Shown: piece after piece, positions 24,401-36,622 of the stretch
How positions within the stretch are numbered: the first letter of the stretch is position 1
Layout: every line of letters starts with the position of its first letter
Assembly: GCF_001577835.2 (NCBI RefSeq)
Contig: NC_029521.1
Location: 23,471,118 to 23,535,117, forward strand
From: Coturnix japonica
Taxonomy: Eukaryota > Chordata > Aves > Galliformes > Phasianidae
Reading direction: 5' to 3'
DNA: 64,000 nt
The notes under the pieces: generated by a model
The model's database searches: none
The model's input: only the letters and a program-made list of their open reading frames with translations
Told to the model about the DNA's origin: nothing
Program-made: the position numbers and the translations under genes

Positions 24401-27106
24401 CATACAACAGCAAAAGCTTTTGTCACTGGTAGTCTCTGCAATGCCATTAGGATACCAGGAGAAAACTGATTTCCAATCTTTGAAGGACATCAATTAGTTG
24501 ACTTTATTGCCAGAATTCCACTTTCAGTGCATCATAACCAGGAAACAGAACCCTTAGTGATACAATTAATTTAGGTAAGTAGAGTCATACTATTGGTAAA
24601 ATACCAGTGAATTCAGTTTTTAACAGTGATCACATGCTTTACAAATCCAGAAACAGACTTCCCAAACTACACACATGGTCCAGCCACTGGCAGTAGTGGC
24701 AAATACAAGTGCTGACTGCTCAGACAACACCTGCATGCTGCCTAATGTATTCTCACACTGATCACTTATAGTACTTTTACCAGGCCAGGGAAATCATGCT
24801 CTAAACTAACCACTTAACTTTTCTATTTCAAAAGATGCTTGGAAAAAGCCTTTGTTCTGAATGTCCATTTGTTTGATCCAACATCTCCACTTCAAAGAAA
24901 AAATACGTTTGTATTTTATTTTACTTTTCTAAACTAAATATCCAAATGGTAACACTGAAGTAGCACAGGTCTATTTCTATTCTTCAGCTGTAATGCCTTC
25001 ACTCCAGCAGCTCCCAGGAGGCTCATTATGTTTCTCATAGAACCGCAGATAATAAACATTTAGCCTAGTTTGATCCGCCAACAAGTAAAGGGATAGAGAG
25101 GGCTTTCAAAGCATAGGTTTCTCATCACCTAAAACCACCCCCATTTAATGCTCCCCATTTCTACAAGTGCTGCCATGCTACCCATGGTGCACAAACTGAT
25201 GCAAACATACCTGTAAGACTGTCAATCTGAAGAATACAGTGCCAAACGAACTGTAGCAGCAAAGTAGTAGAGCTCAGTGGCCATGAACCAGCAAATTGCT
25301 GTCTACTAAGAAGCTGCTTTTCAACTATGATGGATACCCACAGCTTTATTAGGAAGCCTCAAGTACCAGTCTCACCTCACAGCTCACAGATGTTCTGCTT
25401 GACCTTTAATTAGCTTCCATCAACCTGCAGTTCAAGCACCTGTGGTAAATAAGATTGTTGCTTAAGTTGCCCAGCTATAGCTTGCTACTGATTTCTCTTC
25501 AGAAGACTTATCCTCCCTTCAGTTTAACAGTTCCCAGCATATATTGCACTTGAAAATAACATAGTGGGGGCAGTGGAGGAACATTCAGGTAATATCGGGT
25601 TCACTCCAGAAAAAAAGAATATGGCAGAACCTCAGAGTTCCCTAAAACAGAAGGGCCACACTACTGTAAACTCTGAGCTTATCATAACACCTGTCACTCT
25701 TCTCAGACTAATTCCCTTCAGTCACTGTGAATGGTTCTAACACAACATAAACTTGCAGTAGATAACAAGTAATAAGAGGAATGTACTGGCTATTGCCTAT
25801 GATATAAAGCCTAGGTCCTCCTCTTGTGAAAGAAGGATACAAGCACCCCGCTCACTATTGCACAGTATCCTGAGAAGCAAGATGCTGATAGAAAATAAAA
25901 AGTCATCCATGCAGTTACCTGTTTAACTGGTGCTTCCCAGCACAGTGCCCATAATGCACTTCATTGCTTATATGCCTGTGGATTCTGTCTCTGGGTCTTA
26001 ATTAAAGCTTAATCACTGGCAGCCTCCAGGCTTCACAGGACTGTGAACTACAATATCACATTGCACTGCACACTTGTGCAAGTTTCCTGGTCTTGGAAGC
26101 AATATTACAAGGCCTGAAAGGTGCAGTTTGGGACAACCACTAAGATGTTTGATGTGGTGAGCTGGTCATCCAGCTGGTCCTGGAGGTAAAGGTGGTGAAG
26201 TAAGGAGGTAGTTTCCTTTAATTCCTTGGCAATTCTAAAAGCAATTACAACAGAGAGCAGTAGAAACAACGTATGAAACTCATCTGTTGAGATACAAAAT
26301 AATCAGCTTCTTTACCAATGGAAAACAAGTACTGTCACTTTAGATTGAATAAAACTGAACAGAATTTAGAAACAAAACTGACCCTGATCTTCAACCAAAG
26401 CTTGTTTAATCCATACACACTACTAAATTGAAGTGATTTAATTAAACTCACAAAGGGGAGATAATTTTGAGAAGCACTCATTTCCAAATCAGCCAATGGA
26501 TCTTCTACCCTGGAGAAAATAGTTTCTTGTCCTTTACCTTTTTCACAAGCTAAAGAGGTGGAGCAGGCTGCTCAGAATAAAAGAGCTGTCACCCAGCACT
26601 GTACAAATACAAGGGATGAACCTTGCTTGAAAAGAACACAATACACTTGACAAGAGGCAAAGACAGAAAGAATAGGGTAACTATCCAAAGAGCAGAACTT
26701 TAACACACGAAGCAAAATCATTTATTAGGCAGGTAATTATTAGCCAGATAAGAGTATTTAGTGAATAACCCTTTGAATATGTAATTTGTTTTTAAAGTAC
26801 AAGGTCTATCATGAGGGCGAACATGTTTTCCCAGCCCTTTCTCACCCATTGAGCAGTGTTGCACTTTTGATACTTTAACAAGGGGACAAGTAATAATGGA
26901 AAAAAGAGTCATTTACTATTCTCATTAAAAACAGAGAAAGAAGGGAGACAAAGAGCCTTTTATTTTGCTTCCCCATCCTCAAATTCTATCATCTAATTTA
27001 CTGTCAGTTCAGGGGGCTGTAGGTGTGTATCTCCAAAGAAAAAACAGACAACTAACTTCATAAAATAATGAACCTACTTAGAGTCTGACTATGCAGTTGC
27101 TGCTCA

Positions 27107-27174
27107 CTAATTAGATACATTTGTAGAGGCAAAATTAGATGGGGCTAATTTAATTTATTAAAGATTATTTGCAT
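27107..27174. promoter_or_regulatory. Possible homeodomain/POU enhancer element
   Basis: In 68 bases there is a palindromic CTAATTAG (27107-27114), AAAATTAG, a CTAATTTAATTTATTAA run, and a perfect octamer ATTTGCAT (27167-27174). Clusters of TAATTA cores next to an octamer are typical of vertebrate developmental enhancers. In AT-rich DNA the TAAT cores alone carry little weight, so this is a suggestion from motif density. Conservation cannot be judged here. Confidence 0.2.
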
Positions 27175-29056
27175 TCAGGATCAGATCAGAAATGAAACGT
27201 TGATTTCCATCCATGTTATTCAAAGTGCTCAGAAAAAACACATGAATTAACATCCACAATTATGTCTGCTGATGATTGTTTTAACAGTGAGGGGGAATAG
27301 ATGCTAACCTATATTCTTATAATGGAATCAGTGATGTGCAATATTATCATAAAATTACAGCAAACAGCCAGTGTCTTCCTACATGAATTTACCCACTCCA
27401 CAGCACCTTCGTGTCATAGCACAGACAAAAAGTAGGCATTTGCCAGAGCACAAAAACAGAAGCCTTTTTTCTAGGTCTGCAGTTTACCTATAGTTTACAT
27501 TTGCATTTAGCTGCCTTTTCAAGCATCTCCAAATGTTAAACACTGAAGTCATTTAGAAACATTTTGCCCAAATACCATTTTCAAAAACAAAAAGGTCACC
27601 CTGGGGAAAAAACTTGCAAAATTTCCTGGATGAAAATTCACACACACACAGAAGTTTTTATTCTCCTCCCACCTCCAACCAGAATGGCATTTTTGAACAC
27701 ACGTGCACTCTTGGCAAGAGCTTCCATCCAGCTCACAATGCATACCTTTTTTCCTGTACTGCCAGGTGAATGGTTGACTACCAAGGTCCAGCTATGGACT
27801 TCCTAATGCTCCCAGCATAGACACAGGCTGGACGTCTACCCCACAGTACCCATCGCTTTGCTGTCAGGCAACAGTCACATGTAGGAACAGAGTTGTGCTT
27901 TGGATCTCCTTTGGGTCTTTATTGTTTCCAGAATTTACAAGAAGAGAAGTTTATGTAATGATATAGCGTGTTTTCCAGAAGTTAATATGAATGTTTTCTA
28001 GTAGCTTCCAGGCAAACCCAGAAGCTAAAGTTCAATGAAGTAATGAAATCCACAGACATTTTGCCAAACAATAGCTTTGAAAAAAATAAGACATGAGTAA
28101 CATCTCTGAACTTCAGAGACACGATAAAAACAAATATTTTTGCTTGTAAACATTTTAGTCACAACAGTGAAGTCCTCCTAGGAGCATTTATTGAAGTCCT
28201 AGTTTAACTAATATATAGACTCAGTTCTATCTCTACAAGCCTCACAGTCTATTAGCCAGCTAACACAGTAAAAACACTTATCTTGTACCCAAGCTAGAAC
28301 TGAAAGATATACCTCTGCTGGCAGAGTTTCTCTAGCATGTTCACTTCAAATTAGTGGAAGATCAAGCACTGAACAAGGCGTTAGTTTAATTATGGCTATC
28401 CAATAACAGTACTACTAAAATTAAATGCCTTTAGCAGAATATTTTTTGCAAAAAAAAAAAAAAAACAACTGCATGAAGGCAGCAAGAGATTTCTATATTC
28501 TTACCATTAATTTCATATCCCCTCACTTTGCTAGTCAAAATTTCAACATAGCAGTAAGATTTCAGCTTGCAGCTAAAGAAATACTTGTATAATTCTTAGC
28601 TCTTCTTACTAAATACAGAGAAAAATCAGCATCAAGCTATGAGCATGTGAACTGCAGATAAAATACATTAATCTGTACAAGGCTCATTTCTGAAAAATCA
28701 CATTGCTTTCTGTTCAATTTGGTGTCTGCTCAGTCTAGGCTCACCATCAGGCTTCACACTTCAACTTTTTCCCTCCTACAGCAAAAAAAGAAAAAGGCAG
28801 CACAATAGTTTTGCTGCCTCCTTATGCCAAAGAGATCAAGGTAGCATGTCTTTATAGGTTTTACCAGGAAACATCCTTAAGGTACAACTAACACTACATG
28901 GATGGGAGAGGTACTCCTTAGGGTTCAAATTCCTGTTCCATATGTTCTTGTTATCTTTACTTTAGTGACAAGTATAATTTAAATTATACAACCAACCTTT
29001 TAATTTGGAACCACTGACTTCCCTACAAGGAAGAGATCAGAGGCTTCTAAACTTAC

Positions 29057-29104
29057 ATTCATGGCTGTCCATAAACAGCAGGATCTCTCTTTCCAGCAAA
29101 GAAT
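29057..29104 (-). other. Candidate internal coding exon, minus strand (48 nt)
   Basis: A strong acceptor (TTCTTTCTGCCTCAG) and an AAT|GTAAGT donor bound 48 bases on the minus strand. Entered in phase 1, the frame reads SLLEREILLFMDSHE without a stop and leaves in phase 1, so the exon is symmetric and could be skipped without breaking the frame. It has the same phase pattern as the candidate at 47220-47330. Joining the two keeps the frame open and creates an aspartate codon at the junction. The leucine- and glutamate-rich peptide looks like a helix. No family was recognised. A second frame of the segment is also open, which lowers the weight. Confidence 0.25.
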
Positions 29105-32100
29105 CTGAGGCAGAAAGAAGTACAGTAACAAATATTTAAAACCTTTACCCAGTGTACAACCTAAAAACACCATTAAAATTACAAGTTACCACTGGCTTTG
29201 TTCTATAACATTTTGGAATTGATTCCTATGAGAACAGGAAAGTTATACACTCCTGTAAGATTAATATTGGTTCAACAGAGATTAAGCTTACTACATACTT
29301 CAAGTTTTCTTTAGTGGGTAAGAAAAAAATACACTAATTCTGATTGTGGCTTTTAAGAATAAATATATAACTGGTCCTTACTGTACTTAGCAGATGAGAT
29401 AGCAATGAGAATTTACATGCTGGCCAACTCAAATGAGTTATCCAAACCTAGCAGGATATTGCACCAAATCAACCAATTCTTAAAAAGAACGAACACTTAA
29501 ACTGATTATTTGCCTTGTACTTCCAGGTATCACTCTAGAGTGAAATTTGCTCTTAGAACAGAAAAAAAATCTTAGAGTCACCACAGTATAGTATTCAAAA
29601 ATCCTCAAATTAGTCAGAGAAAGAAAACTCATCCTATGTTGAGGTAGATCAAGACACAATTTCATATTGACCACACGCACAACACAGAAAAGCAGTCTTG
29701 TCTTACTGTTTTGATAGTCTAAAAGCCTTCAAGAAAACAGCATTCTAACTTTAAATAGCTCTTAAATCATAGCAAGAGTAGAATAGAGCTTCAAGAGGTA
29801 AAGCTAGAAACCTGAAGTGCAACAGTTTTATCCTCTGCCTGTTGTGTTCTCCAAGCGCACTGTTAAATCAGACAGGATTAGATCATTTACACTACAGTAC
29901 TGCTGGACTAGTTATCATGACCTGAACTCATCCCTCCTACCCTGTGATGCCTCATTGGTGTGTGTAAATCCAAATCCTATGTGCCCGCAGCTCTCTATAA
30001 AGGGAAAGGGAGACAGAAAGCTCACAAAGTACTCAGAGTGCAGGCCACAGAAGCCACCTATAGAATTATGGAGACAGTGCTCTTAATTTTACCCTGATAA
30101 ACCTGTCTTCACAGTTGCCCAGAAACCTCAGTATTCCTTTTGCATTAGAAATAGCACTCCACAATCCTGAAAACAAACTTAAGCTTGAAAGAAACCTTAA
30201 GTGCCATTTGAAAACGAGAAAAACCATTCAGAAAGCTTGAGACTGAGTATTATTTATCTTCTTAAAAGTTTTTAAGTCAATAGCATCATAGTAGTATGAG
30301 GAACATCATTGATATTTGAACGCAGTATCGTTCGTATTTTACAGTGCGATTTCATACTCCAATATCTGAAGTTACTTTGATACAGAAATTCAGAACAAAC
30401 TCTGTTATTTAAGAACATGAATTTCAGAGGAGTGACGTTGAAGACTAAGAAATCAGTAATTCTAAATATGTACCAGATGCAACAACTTTTGTTCACGATG
30501 AGCTATAACACATCTCTAAGACTTTAGAACAAACTGATGATTGGTAAATTGAGTGCAAAATTACAAAGTGACACACGGCAAATTACGCAGTATACCTTGG
30601 GATAACTGTACAAGGTGCTGTTAATGACTCTCCTCAATCTGATTTAAGTTCAATTCCGTAATACACCAACAGCCCACTAATCTCCTGCCTTCAACTTGGA
30701 TACATAGAATAAGGTATTTTTTCTGCTGAACGGATACCTTGTTATGCATTTCAAAAGGAATTTATCCATAGAAGAAGTGAATCCCCAATGATACTACCGC
30801 CATTTTACATCAGCCAGCTCAGTATGTGTTGACACAGTGGGCAACAAGGAATACTATTCAGTAATCTGGCATGCAAATCATCTTCCCAGATTAGTTTGAT
30901 AGGTCTCTAATCTGACCTACTCATCCAGATTCTATAACAGATGAAAAATAGAAAACATTTCTCAATGGAGATGTCTTTATTTTAAATATGTCTGGGAGCA
31001 TCTTTTAATCTCTGTTGACTACTGAACTTAAAACCCTAACTTAGACTGCCTAAATAAGACTTCAACATCTGAAGTTTTTTTATTGTTAGCATTAATAGTG
31101 CTGCTTACATCAACTAATTTTAGCTACCAATAAGAAAATAATTAGCACTGGGTACACACAATTGCGTCCATTTAATTCCTGTGACAATGCTGGTAGGTAC
31201 ATTACCAATAAAACTCTCTCTCAAAAAAAAAAAAGACTCAAACTGAAAGGCTAACATATCTAAAAATCCTTTTTCCAAAGGTTGGCTAGATTGCTCTTTT
31301 ACAGTTCTCTATTAGTATGCCACAAATGGAAAACTGCAAGTCCTCTCCTTTGTTGGGCATCTAATGAATCTGATCTGTTTCAGACTGTGGCCTATGGCAC
31401 TATACAATTTTATTCCACAACTCTGAATGTCAAGTGTTACTCCCTGTGCACCTAAAAACCCAGCCAACACATCCTGTGGGAAAGAGGAAAATGCTAGCCA
31501 CCATAATTACAAATACTTCATTGTTATACTACAATATGCTTATTTACATAAATGCCCTCTATTTATCTTACTGGATCAGCCCAAACACAACAAAATTTGC
31601 ATTTAAATAGTACTACTATAATTGACATCAAGTACCTGGGCTTATTTTCAAACTCTTATTTCCATGCATAACAGGCAAGAAAAAGCTTTCTCTACTCAGA
31701 GAACAAAAGATCAGTAGGAGATAATAAGCTGAGCAATTTCTCAGAAATTTGTTTATTTAAGTTCTCCAGAGGCCCCCTACTTTTTCCTGCTTTAAAGTAT
31801 GTTGACAGTTAAAGAAACTAAATCAGATTCATGATCTTACAAGATCTTTTAACAAAGACAACACTTGCTTATAGATGGCATTCCTGAGGAGAACTGCCAC
31901 AGGCAAAGAGTTCTATTAAACATCAGATGACACTAGACACTACATTTCTTGATCAGGACAACTGTCACATCCATGATCATAACAAGGAAAGGAATTTTAA
32001 GAAAATAAAAATAAAAAAATAATTTAAAAAAAACCCACAACTCAAGCTTGGCTTTCAGTGGAAGGAGACATTGTCTATTTAGAACTCAGATGGCTGTGGG

Positions 32101-33552
32101 AAGTAGTACTGCATCTTCTTGCTCTGCTGCAGGAAGGGGACTGGGTCATACTCCATGTAAGCTATGAGGAAAAGCAGAACTTTCCATCCCTCACAGAGGG
32201 CAGCAACCACAAAAAGAGACAAGAGGAACAAATAAGGGACCAAACTCCACCAGCTGCCAGAATTAGAATAAGTTCACAGAGCAGCTTTCTGCATTCAGGC
32301 AATTCAAGAACACCCCTATCTGAATACCGATTTGCAGTGAATTAATAGCCTCGCTACCTGAAAGCATGGTATAGGCCCACATACAGAAAGGATGCCAATT
32401 ACAAACTACTCTGTCATTTCAAAACACCTGAAACAAAAGGAGCTAAAGAAAGTTTTGTTTCCTACAGTTCTGGAATACAACATGAGTCATTGTTGGGATG
32501 AAGAATAGGAGTACAGCAATTATTCTGGGATAATGATTGGTTTGCTTCAGGTGGTATTTTCCCCCCTCCGGTTTTCTTCTCCACTGCATTTCTCTTCCAT
32601 AAAGACACAGAAGCATATCATTGCTGCACGACAAAACTTCCAAATGAAACATTAGAATCAGATAAAGAGGTAATTTTGAAAAGGACAAAAAACATAGCAA
32701 TAGTCACAAAGGAGAAAGCCTGGAAGGGTGGGGAAGGACAAATGAACACAGCTGAGCTGTTTCAGCTAGTACCATTTCTCACAGCACTGGCTCATAGAAG
32801 GCGGGGCGAGGGCAGCTCACAGCCTGCAAGGTGAGGCTGAGTACAACTGGTCAACAAGGGCTGAGAGTGCCACAAGGATGGGAACGGTTAGTAATTTCTA
32901 ATTGGTAGCACTTCACAACAGTTGTTAAACATCTCCCGAAGTGCTCAAAGTGGAGAAAGCAACCTCAAAGCAGAGAGTACACAACCTTCAGACTGATGCA
33001 CAGGACTTTTACACAGCTCTCCTCTGCATTAGCATCACTGTTGTATGAAAACTGTTTTCTCTGAGCTGAATCAGAGTGATCTGTTAGCTCAAATACTTTA
33101 GTACCTGATGAGGGAAAAATGTCTAAATGTCTTATATACTTTAAATGACTTCAACTCTAACACCCAGGGCATTATATATTTGTATTTATGTATAACAACA
33201 TTATATATTTGTGTTTGAACTCTTATTTTTCCTATTCAAGTGCTTTTCTAAAAGATACAAAGTTTCACAAGTAAGGATCAATCAGAAAAGGTTTCCAGAG
33301 ACAACCCAAAAACTAACATTTACTACTTGCAGGAAGTTCTCTAATTAAGATTTTATGAAGATAAAGATGCAGACAATTACAAGGTTCAGTCCTCAGATGA
33401 ACTTGAAAGTCTGAGGAAAAAAAAAACATCGGAATACATTTTTCAGCCACTCTACCAACCCCAAGAGGATCTGCCTTGCCCACTGTAACAAGAATGACTT
33501 CAAGGGAGCTCTAACATGAACCCTCTTGTAAGGGCCATTTTTGGAACAGCTG

Positions 33553-33560
33553 TATAAAGG
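33553..33560 (+). promoter_or_regulatory. TATA-box-like element
   Basis: TATAAAGG, a good match to the vertebrate TATA box, follows immediately after and partly overlaps a CAGCTG E-box at 33548-33553. About 90 bases further on lies a donor-like CAG|GTAGCA (33648/33649), and about 255 bases on lies the exon-like segment at 33815-33863 on the same strand. That order is what a small transcription unit would show, but TATAAA-type hexamers are common in AT-rich DNA. Confidence 0.15.
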
Positions 33561-33814
33561 GGGTGTATTGGAATATACTGACTTTTACTGTGCACCTGCT
33601 GAGCCAGAGACCACCAAAAGGCACCAGCCAGAGCAAGCAGCTGTACAGGTAGCATAATTTCAAGGTACCACTTCAGGAAGTCAGCTGTACTTCAGTGGGA
33701 AGAACAAATGACAGCCAAACAGGATCCTCAGTTTCAGAGCACAACTCTGCATAACTTTGTTTCAAAAAGAATTAGAACAACCTGTTTTATCCCATTCTTT
33801 ATATTTTTGTACAG

Positions 33815-33863
33815 GAACAAACTGATAGCTCATCAGATTATCACATATCCCAGACACAAGAAG
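33815..33863 (+). other. Candidate internal exon, plus strand (49 nt)
   Basis: The acceptor is very strong: a long T/C tract ending ATTTTTGTACAG. The donor is GAAG|GTAGGT. In phase 0 the segment reads EQTDSSSDYHISQTQE with one base over, so it leaves in phase 1. A second frame is also open. The serine-, glutamine- and acid-rich composition is common in disordered regions of real proteins. No partner exon of matching phase was found nearby on this strand. Confidence 0.18.
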
Positions 33864-36404
33864 GTAGGTGAAAGGGTCAGTGCTCAAGAATAACATTTTA
33901 CTTCTTCAGCCCCAAACACACAACCTAACAAACAAAACAACAAACAGCTCCAGGATGATGTCTCTTGACATTTAAAATGCCAGCTGTTCCTTAAATATCA
34001 CTGGGAATCTGATTCCAGTAACCTGGAGTCAAAAGACCTGTAAGACCTCAATGTAAAATGAACTTCACTGGGAACACCATGCTGCTCTTTTTAATGTTAT
34101 TCACTATAACATTAAAAATAATTTAAAAGGCCTTTCTGCATATGACTAGTCTAATTTACATTGTTTCTTCCTATTAGGAAATAGTGCCCAAGACACCCTA
34201 AACAGAAACTCAAGTCTTGCTTCTGTCATATAAGCATGTTAGTGATAAAACACTTGTTTAATTGAAATGTAAAGGCCAGTGACTGTATCAAAGTCCCCCC
34301 CTTATCTGTGGGAGAGTCTGTTGCATTTTCACTTAGCAAACTTTATCAAGAGCTAGACCAAAGAGAGCCTATGTTACATCCAAGTTATCTTGGTGCAAAA
34401 CAGCTTCAACAAATGCTTCAGATCTTCTATAGATGGTGTCGTTTTTTTCAGGCACTATGTGTCTTAAAGGTATCTAGTCACTCAGATTGATGCAATTTGT
34501 ATCAAAGTCAAAATGGCCACTTAACGGCTCCACTGCCTACTAAACTCTGTCAGTTCAATGTTATACTAAAAACTATGACAAAAAGCAAATACTCTCCTCT
34601 CCTGTACATGGTTCAGTTTTACATCTCTTTTTTACAAAGCCTTTGCATCTTTCAGCTGAGCTGCTAATGGGTACAAGAAAACTATCTGGCTTGTTTCCCT
34701 GAGTTATTGCAAGCCAATGTACTTGTCAGTTCTGACAAATACAGTAGAGCTTTTTCTATTGAGATATAGAATGCAGTTGCAACTTGAACTGTTACGTTTT
34801 AACGTCCCCCATCTCCCTACTAGTCAGAATGAAATGATCCATTGATTCACTCCATCATTTCAGGCTAGGTATTGTAGAGTAACCAGTTCCCATTACTGCA
34901 AATGAGCACATCAAGAGCCTAAGTCTGCATCAAAGGGATAAAAAGTCATTGTGAGTGTGTGCCTGTACATATCATATATATAAGCTGATGATTTTCACTT
35001 TTTAAACCACTGGCATTATTTTGTATCGCTTTAAGGACCCCAGATGCAGGAAGACTATGGCCATTCCAGGCTTAGAAAGCCAGCCTCTTTTCAAAAGGCA
35101 GTTGCAAAATTCAATGAACAGCCAAGTTTCCTCATTATTACATCTGTGCAGGTACATGTTTGAGAATTCTGTAATATGTTTACATTTAAAATTGAACAGG
35201 CCTCAACTGGGAGAACAGAGATTAGCATCCCACTGGATATTAATTAACTTGCTAGCTTCTGTAGCTACGAAATATCTTTTGTGTTGCTGTTGATTAGAAA
35301 ACAAGAAGAGTGGTACATTTTCACTAGAAGTTGTCAGAATTCCTACAGTCCCTATTTCATATTGCAACTTTGTTTTCTTTCGAATACTTAGATGGGTTTG
35401 GTGAATAAGAAATGCTTTGTGCCTGGAAAAGCCAGCTTGAAACATAGTAGTTCAGTCCAGATTGTTACCGAAAAGCTGCACAGCAGGAAGTGCATTGTAA
35501 CAGCACCGCCACTCCGGCATCCTCAGGCTGAGGCACAAAAAAAGCAATATGCCTGTTCTCATCAACGCTGGGGCTGTACACATGAACCTTGTAAAATCTC
35601 AGTTGTGGTACAAATTACAGAGCATAAATCCCACAAAACTTGAGCTACTGCTAGCGGTAATAAACAAGAACATTGACAGGACTACACACGGTGAAGTTAA
35701 AAGTGTAGCTTTACATAGGAGGAAGATCTAGAAAGCTGTAATACTTGCATTCAACTCTAAGGTCAGTTGAAACTGAACTATGAAGTAGATCAGGTGGGCA
35801 ACTGTTGAAAAGTATGATTGCTTTTCATCATTGCTGGAGTGAGACCAACTAGAAGAGGATTTCCTAAGGACCTAACACTGGCCAGGTTATGCTCCTACAG
35901 CAGCCTCATTGGTAATGGCTTAACAGAAAGTGACCCTTGCCCATACAACCGCTGCTAAAACAATGAATAGAAGATTCTAGAGTACAAGTTCAGCTTTGTA
36001 ATTTCTAGTCAGGCTGGAAAAGATTAGGCTCTGCAAGACTGTCTTTTAGGCATCTTTTCAGTTAGGGAATAGCTTCTGGTATTACAAGTGTGTAATGTGC
36101 TCTTGGTACACAAGTTTTTCTATCTTCTAGAATTATATTTGTAAAGGTAGTGAAAGAAACCCCAAACAAAGCACATCGATCTTTTTGAGTTCACTTTTCA
36201 AGTTTTCCCGTGCAATTTCTATAGTTTGCTACACTGGCATCAGCCTGCTCCTCAGAGTTACATGATTGGCACATCCCCACTTTGAAGCTTTTGAGAGACA
36301 AAACAGCCCAGATGAATTGTTCATTTTTCTAAGTGATTATTTGGCTCAAATAATCTCTTCTCTGCAGTGAAATACTGTTAGAAAGATTTAAGAAGTGAAG
36401 CACA

Positions 36405-36622
36405 GACCAGATATTAGGGCAAACTTCTCAGGGAGAACAGTGAAGCACTGGCACAGGCTGCCCAGGGAGGTGGGTGGAGCCATCATCCCATCCCTGGGGA
36501 TGTTCAAGAAACAAAGATGAAGCACTGAGGGATGTGGGTCAGTGGGCATGGTGGGAATGGGCTGATGATAGGACTAAGCAATCTTAGTGGTCTTTTCCAG
36601 CCTTAACAATACTATCATTCAC
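36405..36622 (+). mobile_element. CR1 LINE 3' end fragment
   Basis: This plus-strand CR1 tail contains 'GCACTGGCACAGGCTGCCCA', 'GGGAGGTGGGTGGAG', 'CATCCCTGGGGATGTTCAAG', 'GCACTGAGGGATGTGGG', 'GTGGGCATGGTGGGAATGGG', and 'GGTCTTTTCCAGCCTTAACA'. It is 5'-truncated, and the terminal ATTCTATG repeats are decayed. The 5' limit is approximate. Confidence 0.9.

Larger units (their letters stand above)
20321..29056. other. Long interspersed-repeat-free non-coding block
   Basis: No gene is supported. A 158-codon open frame at 20324-20800 is T-rich and low-complexity in its second half and is not credited. Simple sequence includes T26 at 21469-21494 and A16 at 28450-28465. Perfect POU octamers lie at 20678-20685, 23474-23481, 27167-27174 and 27499-27506. 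Very short splice-bounded segments on the minus strand occur at 22652-22672 and 25211-25226 and are described as findings. Confidence 0.5.
29105..36404. other. Repeat-poor non-coding DNA
   Basis: No gene is supported. Octamers lie at 30871-30878 and 31595-31602. An 18-base direct repeat with one mismatch occurs at 33170-33187 and 33199-33216. A TATAAAGG box at 33553-33560 and a splice-bounded segment at 33815-33863 are listed separately. The rest is AT-rich with short open frames only. Confidence 0.5.

Noticed and set aside
28918-28932. tRNA B-box-like GGGTTCAAATTCC
   Set aside because: No A box, acceptor stem or cloverleaf can be drawn around it.
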